Assembly: GCA_003024175.1 (NCBI GenBank) | Contig: MDYQ01000005.1 | Span: 248,001 to 312,000, forward strand | DNA length: 64,000 nt | Origin: Planoprotostelium fungivorum | Lineage: Eukaryota; Evosea; Variosea; Cavosteliida; Cavosteliaceae | Reading direction: 5' to 3' | Shown here: positions 24,356 to 35,621 of the stretch, piece after piece | Layout: the number at the start of each line of letters is the position of its first letter | How positions within the stretch are numbered: the stretch's first letter is position 1 | Program-made: the position numbers and the translations under genes | The notes under the pieces: model-generated | What the model was told of the DNA's origin: nothing | Databases searched by the model: none | Seen by the model: only the letters and a program-made list of their open reading frames with translations

Positions 24356-24482
24356 ATGATTTCAATTGTTCTCCTGTTGGAGTTTTATCTTTTGTCTTTT
24401 CGTCGAGTACGAGGTATCATGATGTGGCTCGATCAGATGACACAAACACATTACCAATGAGACGCATCATCTACCGATTTAA

Positions 24483-26103
24483 TTACATTTCGTTCTGTTT
24501 CGACAGAATCGTGATTGGTACTTCAACGTGAATGGGTTGCGTGTGTCCTCTTAAATGAATCTTAATAGTGTGCTCTTCTGCTGACGGTTTGTAATCGAGA
24601 GGAACATGGAATCCGTTCAGCTCGTACATCTTTCGGGTCTGACCTCTCTTCAGTACATCTACAACGTTGTAGAACCACACCGCCAGGTTCGATTGCGATG
24701 CAAACTCCAAGTGATCGACCAACGTCAGTCCACAGTACAGAGACAATTCCCACTGACGTGGATCCGGTATCTACAATCAGTCATTTCCGCATCTACAACG
24801 ATGTAGATGGAACCCACCCTCTGCATGGCCTCGTTGAGAACGTAAAATACCATTGGAACGGCTTCGCCCGGTTGAAAGAAATTCTTTTTCATCTTGACGA
24901 CGAAAGACATCGAGTCACCACCGGGCCAGGTCCACTTCTTACTACCCTGCAGGGATCAGAATTTCCGATAAGTTTCCACGTCGACAATCACCGAGACGGC
25001 CTTTTTGGCGGGAGCGGAGGGGTGCGTAACTCTACGTACTCTCATGGGAAATGCGAAGACTTTGGGGTCACCCAGCAACGGAATCTTAGCCCGAAATCAT
25101 TCGGTGAACGGAACATCTGAGACGCTCACCTTGCTCTCTAATGAAGCTCTCAAGTATAACTTTGAATAGCTACCGACTGTCTCGAATGTCATCATTTTGA
25201 CGATACGATCGAGATGATGATGTCTCACAGTTGCAGTCTTTCATCGTGTCTGGAATATCCATGGCTTTCATTTCGTATTTGAAAGGTATCCTCCATATCT
25301 TCCCCGCAGGTATCGTCTTCCACAGCTGGTGCGATGTCAAAAAAGTCCATCGATGATGGAAGGTCCATCTTGTCTCACCAATCCATGGAAAGCCGCCGGC
25401 CATCGAAAGCATGAGTGAGGAATATTGATATCGAATCGAACCTTGTGATGTCATTCGAATGACACGACGATGATCACACCTTCTTCTCTAATCTCTTCGT
25501 GGGATCTGGTGGCCCATAGAACATGAGCAATCGCAGAGTGATGTTCCTCGTCAGCGTGTCTGTCGTAGTTTTGATCCACACCTTTCGAGTTAGAGATGGA
25601 GGGCCATCGTGTCGTGATCACCTGCCCCCGGATGATGTTGGTCTGACCCGCTCGGATGATGTTTTCGTTTGTTCCCGTCCATATCCAACCAGAGTTGCTG
25701 GCTCTCACCAGCATCGTGCTCTCGTCTTTCAGGCATTCCATATGTCGTTTATAAAAGACATCGGTTCGGAGCAGATAATGATGCCGCCAGTGATACTCTT
25801 CTGATAGAGAAGACTCCTCCAATTCGAAAGGTTTTAAAAGATCTTCGATATCATCAAAGACATCATCGACCAACGGGGGTGACTACAGACATCAATTGAC
25901 TTACGACTCTAGAGACGCACCTGCGACGGTGATACTGGAGTCGATTCCTCTGGTTTTGCATTTCCAAATCTACGAATCCAACGCATCTTCCAGAGGTAAG
26001 GACTCAACGATGCGGAGTGAAACGATCGACAGACTTGTCCCATCTTAATGATATCAGCTGTACTCAACCCTGACAGCATGATTTGCTGCCAAACCTGAGC
26101 CAT
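24483..26103 (-). CDS. F-box protein with arrestin-like fold
   Basis: The ATG at 26103 starts an F-box, MAQVWQQIMLSGLSTADII then QVCRSFHSASLSPYLWK, with the usual W three residues after LSPYL. An F-box would dock the protein on SKP1 in an SCF ubiquitin ligase. A linker rich in EE/DD (25790-25870) is followed by beta-rich segments: IIRAGQTNIIRGQVI, GSIRYQYSSLMLSMAGG, then KMKKNFFQPGEAVPMVFYV (about 24850-24905) and AEEHTIKIHLRGH to HVEVPITI at the end. The PGE turn followed by VxVxNE is the signature of the arrestin C-domain, and EGSIRYQYxxxL resembles the end of an arrestin N-domain. The stop is TAA/TGA at 24483. Introns near 24770-24810 carry the CGTTGTAG motif. The F-box is clear; the arrestin call is good but rests on fold-level motifs. 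Confidence 0.68.
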
Positions 26104-26514
26104 TTCAGCATTCGCATCCGATTGCACTGATAGTCGCTCACATCGGATGGTACCAGTTCAGCCATTGGAGTAGAATGGGTTGTGACCTTCCCGTTTGTTT
26201 CTTGTTCACACAGCGATTTAACGAAAATTTGGTAAAGACAGGAAATGTTGAACAGTCGCGCGACAACACGAGCTAGATTCTATTGAAATCAACCATAGCC
26301 AACTGTTGCAAGGTGAACCATTGAAAAACAGGATGTATATGTAAGACCTATTTAAATGAGTTTCGTCACATCTACTATATCTGATAAAATATACCGTACG
26401 ATTTAAAATGATGCTTTATTGTAAAGAAGCTGACAGATAGCTCCTTGTTACCACACCGTGTATTTATGGTACCAAGGTATCAGCTTAGGATGCATGCCGA
26501 TCTAAGACGAAGCC

Positions 26515-29500
26515 ATGGATACCGATTATCAAGAAACAGCCAACGGATACGCCAATGGGAAGCTGTGTTCAGGTTTGACCTGATGTATAAAAATACACCA
26601 CAGGGGAGAGCTGCATGCAGGCTTCGAGAGCCTCACAAGTGAGTGGAGGCCCTCGCATCTGACTGACGATCAAAGGACGATCTGTTTGTCATGGAGCAGT
26701 TGATGAGAGATGCCACAGAGCACGTTGAAGTATCTCCTTCTAACAGTCCGACACTCTTCTCTCTACCAAATACGCCCCCTCCAACCCATGAATCTAACAG
26801 GAGCAGATCGGCATCTCACATCAAAGCAAAGTGGATGTCACCATTGGACCAAGGTCTCCTTCGAGCACGGCCGATTCGAAGAGAGAAGAGGAATCGATAC
26901 CGTTCTGAACGGATCGAATTTCACGACGGTGTGACATATGCTGCCATTGGAAGGTCCGTCTGGTCCATTCAAGAAGATGAGCCTCCGGAACGATGGGAGG
27001 AACATCCTTCAGAGATCACCAACATGGTCATGGCGGACGACAAGTCTGCGTTATACACGACACACAAGAACGACTACCTCCACAAGTGGTCTCTGGTGAT
27101 GATTCCTGAAGTATGATGCGCCTCGTCTAACTCGAATTAGAAGGCTCGCTCTCGAGGGAGTTCAGAATGGTATCTTCCAGGCATCTTCAACTTTGCAGTG
27201 AGTCTATCAGCTTCATCGCGTCTCAACAATGAACAGGTCCTCGGTGGTTACATCTTGTATTCCACATTGGACAAAATCATCCTCTATGATCTCTGTTCTC
27301 GCCAGGAGATACAACATCTGGAGACACCTTCGGGTTCAGACAGCATCATCCGAGCGAAGAAAAAGTGGTTTCACGTGGTCACCGGCGACACCCAGATGAT
27401 CTGGCGTCCAAATCACGACATCGAGACTTACTCCATCCCAGCCGGGCAACCCTGCCACTACATCACCAAGAGAGGACTCATACCCATACACACTGAGAGC
27501 CGTCTCACCGTCGATCCGTCGTCCTGCATCACGATCGGACGTCACATTGTGGCCATCTCAGATGGAACTGCCGTTGTCTTNAGCCGGGCAACCCTGCCAC
27601 TACATCACCAAGAGAGGACTCATACCCATACACACTGAGAGCCGTCTCACCATCGATCCGTCGTCCTGCATCACGATCGGACGTCACATTGTGGCCATCT
27701 CAGATGGAACTGCCGTCGTCTTCAGACGAATCAACTCCAGCATCGACCGTTACGAATATCTTCAAACATTCCGCCCAGCCAACCGAGACGACAGATACCT
27801 CTTCGTAAGATCCGACGAGAAGAACAATACCATCCAATTGTTCACTTCATCGATGATGGACGTGTACCACATGGGAGAGATCACGAGAGAAGAACTTCAC
27901 AACGGCGAGCTGTGGCTGATCTACAATGACTTTTGGGTGTGGAGAGTAGAATCATCACTGCAATTGAAGAACCGCGCCGGCGACGTGTTGTGCAAGATCA
28001 AACTACCCTCTGGAATCACCCTGCGCAAGATGTTTCTGCACGGCGATCTCTTTGTCTTTCAGACAGACGAGGATATATCCGTCTATTCACTGGTCAACTT
28101 CGAGCCCATAGTTCGCTTCGAAGGAAACCTCCTGCGGTGAGTCGACGGTGAAGTCATCGACCGATGAGACCACAGGTACACCCCACGAACGCTCACCTAT
28201 CACATATCCGGGAACGTGGAGACGCACAGAAGCATGCGTGATTGGGAGATCATCACCGGCAATCCAAATCTTCCGGTCTTGAAGGTGAATCCTTTCTCAT
28301 CATCTCCTGACATCGTCAGTCATTCGAACACGATATGAACACCAGAAACGTCGCAATGTGGATTCGTCACCACGGTTACAGCGGTAACTTTTCACACAGA
28401 GCTTATTCTCGATTGGAGAGTGATACGACTTCGGTGTGGAGACGATGCGTTCCCTCAACTGACGTGAACAGTTAGTGGCTGATGTGTGGGATAGTGCCAA
28501 TCGATCCTCGGGCAACGTCCTCGAATACCTCGAGTGTTACGCTTACATCGGAGAATTGCAACCCATAATGGTCGATCTCAAACAGTATCTGTGCCAAGGA
28601 CTGAAGATAGAGAGGCACGCGGAGTTCATCGCGAATGCCGTCTGTACTGCCTTGGAGATGCAGAATTGGAACTTTCTGAAGGACCTTCTTCTCTTGTTAG
28701 AGGGCAAAGATGGCAATCGATTGCGATTGAACGAGAGAGCTGAGAGGTGAACTATCACGATCACTATCATCTGAAACAGAACAGATTCGTCATGGAACGT
28801 GTCGTGTACGACGACAAAGATTTCCTGGAGCACTTCATTGTACTACCTCTCAACTACAATCACACAGCAGTGTGGTCGTGCATGTTCGCTCGACCGGGGC
28901 ATCAACTTGAATGCTTCACACTGTGGATGCAATCTCAAGGGGTGTCAGATCATGAACCAAATCAGCCAGTGGCATTGAGGGCTTATCAAGAGGGTTCATA
29001 TACGGACCTCGAAGAGGGATACATCGACCACGATCCTTACGTTCAGGTCACAAAGGACACACCCTGGAGCGAGAGAACGAGAGGATGGATGATGCTCCAT
29101 TATGCAGTCTTTCACGCTCACGTGAATGGTGTCCAAAAGATCTTGCAGATGAAAGAGACCTCTCTGAAGGAGGAGAAACAAGAGACACCGCAGAGAGAGA
29201 ATAGAGAGGACGACAGCATCATCAATCGACCAGATGCTCACGGAAGAACACCACTCAGTTACGCTTTCAACTTGAATGAGACACCCATCCGCCACGGTGA
29301 TGCCACTTCTCTCGACTCCAACTCGGGGGAACCTCTCTCAGAGAGAGAATGGCGGGAAACGTGAGTCCCAATAGATGTCCCGATCTCAAGCTCACAGGTT
29401 CGACCATCGCATGGAAGGCCACTTTTCATCGGACTCTTTATCCTGCGTCAAATCCCTCCTCAATCATCACCCCCAACCGAAACTGTTATCCGAAGAGAAG

Positions 29501-31924
29501 GGGACAGGCTACACGCCCTACGATCGTGTCACCATGTTGTATGCTGAAGGCATCAAGAGATTGGGAGACTATTACAAGGTACCCGATGAGCTGTGGCTGC
29601 TGGAGAGCCACAAACAGATGCACTCTCACCGCGATGAGATCGTGGACATGTTCAATCGAAAGTTGGTGAACCACAGGACCCTGTTTGCCGTGAGACGCTT
29701 CATAGAGAGATCTATACCCTTCTTCTTCTGGCTGTTCGCCATCGCACTGAGTGAGCTTCGCACTGTACAGTGCAACATTCGATACCATGTCGGTTAATCA
29801 TCGACAGGCGCCATCGGTGGAAGTACTGCGAACGAGCCCAGCAATTACGTCTTGTACGAACACATCATGAATGGCCTAACCACTTCGACATCTTGGAACG
29901 GTATCTCCTCGTCGACTGACGTGCCTATCTGGATGAACGACACTCTTCTGCCTTGGGTTGCAGCTACAGACTGGTACGATGATGAGAATCCACCAAACAC
30001 CTCGACTGGTAATCCCAATCGATTGATGGGAGCTATATTGATTCGTCAGGTGATTGAATATCTGATGGTTCTCGCTCACTCCATCAGCATCGATCGCCTC
30101 TCAATATCTGTTCAATTCCATCCGAATTAGACCAGAACCTGACCGTTTGCATCCCTTCTTCAACACCACAATACGACCAAAGGGATTTCGGCCCCAGCGA
30201 GACGGATTCCGCCTTCACTTATGCCAATCTCGGCAGTGATTACTACGGTATCGACCGTTTCCATTGGCCTTCGGGCGGCTATTCCTTCGTTTTATACCCG
30301 AGTGAGTCATCTCTTGCCACCGTACAAAACACTCACATGATGTCAGACATCAACCGGAGCCGACAGATCCTGCAAGAGAAATTGGATCGCGGTTGGCTGG
30401 ACGAGCGGACGCAGATGGTGACTGTTTCATTCACACTGTGGAATACTGGTGCGAACAAATGGGCTTCGATCACACTTGGCGCAGAATTTGGAGCGATCGG
30501 GTCGGGTAGGACTAGCAATGCCATTTATATCCAAAAAGGACTGCGATACAGAGGTATCACAGCGTCGGTGAGTGAGATGACGTCAAAGTATCTCAACGAC
30601 ACAGATGCTGGGATTTATGGAAGCGTACATCTTAATCTATTTCGTCACTTATGCCGTGTTGATCAAAGTCATTTCTAAGATGATTCGAAAGAGGTGAGTC
30701 TCTCGATAAAAGTGGAAAATCTAATCGATCTCGAGGTGGAATTATTTCAAAAATATCTGGAACTGGTATGAATTACTGTTGGTGGCTACGTTCTCTGTCA
30801 TTATCATACTCGAGCTCGTCTGTATTGGGTAAGGAGATTCATCTTGTCTACACAGAAAGGTGATGATAACAGTTACACTTACATCGCGCTGGATCTGTCG
30901 GTACCGTCCACCGAGTATTACGATTATATATTTCTCTTTCAAGTACAATACGCACAGTATTGTCTCACCGCTTTCTTTGTGGGAGCTATGGCCATAAAAA
31001 CGTTGCAGCATTTCAAAGTTCTCCCCTACACAGGTCCAGTCGTCTCGGCTTACGTGAGAGTGAGTGTCACGATGATGATTCGTACATCAAGATGAAGCTC
31101 ATCTCTTCCAGACTGTACTTGACAAGAGATTCGTTCTATTCGGTGTATTCTTCATCTACCTCACTCTCATGTGGGCCGTCGCCTATCACATCGTCTTCGG
31201 CTTCACGACGGATGGCAACAAGACGTATTACGATTCGATTCTCAGCTCTATGAGGGCACTCCTGGGGGAATCGCAATATTCATCCATCACTGCCGTTGCC
31301 CCTATATTTGGTCCGATCTTCTACGTAGGATTCGCTGTGTTCGAGAACATCATCCTGCTGAATCTGGTGAGACAATCGACCGATCAGTGAACTCACGATC
31401 CGATCAGGTCATTGCCGTACTGAACGAAGTGTATGCCAAGCACAGTGAGGAGAGCGTCTATCGATGGGAGGTTTCTATCTCCTTGTTGTATTCGAAGGAC
31501 ATCAAGAAGAGATTGAAGTACAGGACCATATGGAACAAGATCAAGAAGAGGTTGAGCCTGCTCGGCGTATTAAAAGATCAGTACAAATGGCTGATCAACA
31601 AGATCACGGAGAATGTCGTAACGGTGATGTCGCATGAGGTGACAACAAGTTGCTGATAAATTGCAGTCTCACATCTACCTCTCCGAAGAACAAATCGATG
31701 AGATATGTATATCGTGCCGGACGGGCAGAGAGGGAGACAAGATGGAATCCATGATCCGAGATGCAACGATCGAGTCATCGAGGAGCCAATCCGCTCTGCA
31801 AGAGCAAGTCAACAAATTGACCATCATGATGGAGGCACAAAGTCATGCATTCGATATGCAGAAGAAGATGATGGAAGGACAGAAGGTGCTGATGGAGGAG
31901 CAAACTAGATTTATACAAGCGTGA
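26515..31924 (+). CDS. Polycystin (TRPP) channel with cytosolic beta-propeller-like and ankyrin-like N-terminus
   Basis: This is a very large gene. The start ATG at 26515 (MDTDYQETANGYANG) splices through two short introns to DDLFVMEQLM. Part one (26690-28290) has WD-like blades: YAAIGRSVWSIQED, SALYTTHKNDYLHKWSL, GGYILYSTLDKIILYDL, ITIGRHIVAISDGTAVV, DVYHMGEI, DEDISVYSLVNF. Part two (28490-29600) has alpha-helical and ankyrin-like units (RGWMMLHYAVFHAHVNGV, DAHGRTPLSYAFN). Part three is a polycystin channel: TM1 at LFAVRRFIERSIPFFFWLFA, then the extracellular polycystin domain with NRLMGAILIRQ, FGPSETDSAFTY and RTQMVTVSFTLWNTGANKW. Then come TM2-TM6 with WNYFKNIWNWYELLLVATF, LFQVQYAQYCLTAFFVGAM, a pore region near GFTTDGNKTYYDS and IFGPIFYVGFAVFENIILLN. 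The C-terminus is a coiled coil (ESSRSQSALQEQVNKL) ending FIQA. It likely conducts Ca2+ or other cations. Confidence 0.85.
27440..27722. repeat. Near-identical 141-base direct duplication around one N
   Basis: Bases 27440-27580 and 27582-27722 are the same 141 bases, with two differences I can see (CGTC/CATC near 27512 and 27654, and GTTGTC/GTCGTC near 27574 and 27716). A single N at 27581 separates them. The pair adds 142 bases to the channel gene and shifts its frame. Removing one copy plus the N restores the open frame across the propeller-like region. It is most simply two haplotype ends joined over a gap. Confidence 0.9.
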
Positions 31925-32527
31925 GAGGAGAGATGCATGAATTATCTGATCTGAACAGTCTGTTGTCTAAAAGAAAACCTGAATAAGTCTCGTCTTGCAC
32001 CTGATGCTGAGACGCAGAGGATGTAACTATAAAAGCGTTTAGTATCCCTTCTCATTGCAGATCTGCATGCTCCCCTTGTCTGTACGTCTTCATCTTTTGC
32101 ATTTGGCTCACCTTCTCAAATACAACACTTGATGTGCACCCCGCCCTCAGGTCGTTAACTTCTTCAACTGACTCATCCACTTCCTCGTCTAGATCGCACG
32201 ACTCTCGATACCAATCTGCCCGGATATGACGACACCCAGCGACACTCGCTCCAACTTTTGGTCTAGGTGTGTCTTCACATTGTATCCTCAGGAACGGCAC
32301 GGTGCCGGAGGCTTGTCATGCAGCCTCGTTCGCAAATTGAGCCATTCTGCCGTTCGCATTCGCACCGTTCGGAAGGATATATGATGTCAACGCCGACCAT
32401 TGAGACAGCCGCTCGTCCATGTCAATAGGACAGACATTTCCTTGTATCCGTTTCCAGAGAGAATAATTATTCCGCCTGGAAGAGCCCCTCACTTACCTGT
32501 TTCCACGAGACATAACATCGAAATCGA
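31925..32527. other. Intergenic region with faint minus-strand frame
   Basis: These are the 600 bases between the channel gene and the thaumatin-like gene. A minus-strand open frame at 32052-32300 and a fragment reading MAQFANEAA near 32315-32345 resemble the first codons of the F-box/arrestin gene at 26103 (MAQVWQQ, with GCGAATGC just upstream in both). No F-box follows. It may be a decayed fragment or chance; nothing else is supported. Confidence 0.35.
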
Positions 32528-34078
32528 ATGGGGGTATTGAGATTGACAAGCAGCGCCATCCTGTTGGTGTTCTCCGTCTTCCTGATAGACTTTTGCCTTG
32601 GCGATGATAATCAGCCGCGCTCTTCACGCTCGGATCTGACAATGGTCAACAGTTGCTCTGTCACTGTGAGTCCATCACGGAACCGTTTGATTTGATTCCA
32701 AAAAGCTCTACATCGAAGGGAGAATGGGAGCGCAGGGTCAGCCACTTCCAGGTCATTCCACCACCTTCACCAGGTGCACTTCCATCCATCACAGATGATA
32801 TATCATTTCGTTGACCAAAGCAGAGTCGATCCTGGACAGTCCGTCTCATTTGATATTCCCGCAACGGGCGCACAGAGCACTCGTTTCTGGGCCAAATACG
32901 GCTGTGAGTCATCCTTTCGCCCATCAATGATCTGATTTCATCTTCAGGCGATGATAATGGTCGAAACTGTCTCATCGGTGATTCCATGCAATATTGGCCC
33001 GACGGAGGTGACGAAACGATCGAGAGTCACATGTGAATGATCCTCTTTAGGATGTCCCCTGGGAGGTTGTCAGCCACCTATAGACAGTCTCTTCGAGGCT
33101 ACTTGGGGCTGTGAGCCAGGATCCAGCTGTAACACTCAGAATCCAACCACATGGTGGGATACATCTCAGGTGTGTACTCTACATCATCACAGACCGATCG
33201 CACCATCATCATCTCTCGACATCACATATTTTGCATCATCACATCTTCCATCACCACATCGTCTGACGTGTGACACGAAAGGTGGACGGCTGGACCATTC
33301 CATACCAAGTGCACCTCTACGGTGAGACGAACAAGTGTGACTGCAGCGGCACCAACTGTCCCGCTCTAACGGTAAGTCCTCCATCGTCCCCTCCTCTCAA
33401 TCTGATTCAGCTCATCGATGCCTCACGTTTGGACTTGGCCAGCTGCCCCAGAAGTGAGGACGCCAGCAACGGCGGCCTCTACAACAGCTTCGACGGCTTG
33501 TCCATGAAGAATTTAGACTTGAGATACAGGAAGAACAACATGACGCTGGGCTGCATGTCACCGTGCAAGAGGCTGACGTACAGCGATCCGTTCGGTTTCG
33601 GCATGTCGGAGGCATCAGGTGAATTTGAATTTTGAAATTGGCGCCGAGAGTAACGGTCAGTAGGTCCGGCCCTCATGATGTGCTGTCCAACTCCGAATCC
33701 GACAAATTGTCTGCAGAGTCAAGGATGTGTCACAGCTCAAGAGTGTAAGGCCGGTCCGATAGAGAACTCGAATTACGTACGAGCCGTACACAGGATGTCT
33801 CCCGGGGTCTACGCGTATTCGTACGGTGGGATTTACGGTTTATGACGTCACGTGACGTGTACCAGATGATGGAGTCGGGCTACACGCTTGCCCGGCGGGA
33901 ACTGTACAATACGAGGTGAGACGATCGCGTCCGATCATGGCGATGACACCTACAGATGGAGTTCTGCCCTTCTGGTAGCACTCCTTTTCCAGACAGATCA
34001 GATGCCACCTCGGTGATGCAACACACCTCTTTGTACCTCCTCCTCTCTGTAATCTTCGTATCCGTGTACTTCCTTTGA
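32528..34078 (+). CDS. Thaumatin-like secreted protein with C-terminal anchor signal
   Basis: The start ATG at 32528 gives a signal peptide (SSAILLVFSVFLIDFCLG). The mature protein follows the thaumatin plan: an early NSCSVTLYIEG strand, SVSFDIPATGAQSTRFWAKYGC, CPLGGCQPPIDSLFEATWGC, and the hallmark QVDGWTIPYQVHLYG (about 33280-33330) that equals the family's SLVDGFNIP. It continues with CDCSGTNCPALT, LGCMSPCKRLTYSD, MMCCPTPNPTNC, and RMSPGVYAYSYGDDGVG, equal to CPDAYSYAYDD. The many Cys agree with the family's disulphide pattern. Unlike most plant forms it ends in a hydrophobic tail, LYLLLSVIFVSVYFL, after a small-residue stretch, which suggests a GPI anchor. The stop is TGA at 34076. Thaumatin-like proteins of this type can bind or cut beta-glucans; a role in handling fungal or yeast cell walls is inference. 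Confidence 0.83.
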
Positions 34079-34169
34079 ATGTAACATAAAAAAGTGTGGG
34101 GAGAATTACTGCACGTGAAACTGCTCGATGATGTCGCCATGATGACTGCATCTGTGAACGATACAGAGA

Positions 34170-34286
34170 GCTACGATCACACCTGGATGAACACTCACGA
34201 TCCCAGGTCGAACTCGTCAGGTAAGCAGCCGTGGGCGATGTAGTACTGTGATGGGTGACCGCACGGGAAGCCATCGTATCGTAGCC
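34170..34286 (+). rRNA. 5S ribosomal RNA, variant copy
   Basis: The 5' end GCTACGAT pairs with the 3' end ATCGTAGC. Between them are the 5S landmarks: an A-box-like GTCAGGTAAGCAG, GTAGTACTGTGATGGG and the C-box GATGGGTGACCGCACGGG. A run of five T follows as the polymerase III terminator. The copy is about 116 bases. It differs from the 43 kb copy in the loop A / helix III part (ACACTCACGATCCCAGGTCG here, GACCCACGATCCCATGCCG there) and lacks one C after GATGT. The other copy is nearer the usual eukaryotic sequence, so this one may be a variant or a decaying copy. Confidence 0.88.
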
Positions 34287-34567
34287 TTTTTCTTCTCCCA
34301 GCTCATCCGAATAGTGCGTTTTTTTACGAGATGGTGTCCTCTTCATCTCATCAACAACTAAGTTTTATCACATGAGACGGTGAGAACGACAGGCTTACAT
34401 GATGTTCACGGTGCGAATGATGAGCGATCGTCGACAGATGATAGTAGAACCGTTTATTTTGTAATTCAGTGATAGCTAAACCACCGGTAGATACGGTCCT
34501 CACCCGAGCTGCCTCACACGCGTGTGAAGGATCGAACAGGATTCCATTGTAGTGTTAATGATCCTGC

Positions 34568-35353
34568 CTATCTTGCCTCTTGGATGTATCCGATGAAGGA
34601 CGGTTTCGATTCCGTTCGAAACACTTTTTTGGGTGTATGAAGAGCCATCTGCGGTTCTTTTTCCAAGATGGGTGATAATCTGACTTTCATTGAGTCATCA
34701 ACATCCTTTTTATCTCTTCGTGTTACCTTATGTGCATGTCTCGATGAACTGTGGGTTGAAACGCTCTGACATCGTACGGATCTGACATCCTTCTCTTCAC
34801 ATCGAACGTCGAGAGTGACGTGGATAGTTTGTCTGGCTGTAAGATCTGGTTCACTTGGTTGATGTATGCCGTCGTCTCTGTGTGGTTCATCGATTTCGAT
34901 CTTCTGAAGCATTTCTTGGACTGATTCCGTTAGCACCTCTTCCTTCTGTCCTCGCATCACTCACCCCTGGCGGCACCAAAACAGTTTCAATCGGAGCGTC
35001 GTTGAAGATGCACTCGACCACGTTGAATGACACAGTGCTAGGGCTCTTTTTGACCTTTACGATAGAAGGTAGCTCGGTATCCACCGTCAATGTGGACGTG
35101 GAACCTCTGTGAACCTTTCCTCGTGAAACATCTTTAGCCGAAAGAGTTGGAGATAGAGGAGCATTCTTCCTCTGTACAGTCAAGCTGACCAGGTGATCGT
35201 CTGTGCTGTGAGATAGCCTGGTCATCGTGACGCTGGAGGCTGGAGGTAGAGAAAATACCTCCAAACGTCTCCTGCTTTTCATCCCAGGGGAGTCCACTTA
35301 CGCCTCTTTAGCTTGCCTGCAATCTTGCGGGTGCTATTGAATCTTCGGCTCAT
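34568..35353 (-). CDS. Hypothetical basic, Ser/Thr-rich protein
   Basis: Leftward gene. The ATG at 35353 begins MSRRFNSTRKIAGKLKRRK, an Arg/Lys-rich N-terminus that could be a nuclear or mitochondrial signal. An intron of about 55 bases is followed by SPGMKSRRRLEVFSLPPAS, then STVSFNVVECIFNDAPIETV. A second intron, near 34945-34960, leads to KEEVLTESVQEMLQKIEID. It ends PSFIGYIQEAR and a stop at 34568. There are many possible phosphorylation sites and no membrane segment. I recognise no family; coding status is likely because both exons stay open and splice in phase. Confidence 0.5.
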
Positions 35354-35621
35354 TGCGTTTTAATTTCGTACTCGCACTTCCTATAAGATCGAGTTGAAAT
35401 GGTCTATCATGCTTCACACAGTTTGTATACTGTCTATGACGACCGTTATAGGACATGCATGGTGTCTCCACACGAAGGGGAGTGAGAAGAAGAAAATGTA
35501 TTCATCATCCGTTGTAGAGAGATGAAGAAAAATACATGAGAAATTTCGGTGAACTCTCGCGATCCAGGAAATGCACCACAAAAGATTCACTCTGGCCAGA
35601 AAAGAAAGAGACACAATCACG

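Noticed and set aside
32052-32345. Possible minus-strand F-box gene fragment near 32.3 kb
   Set aside because: Only about seven codons resemble the start of the F-box/arrestin gene; no F-box core follows, and a stop lies right after.
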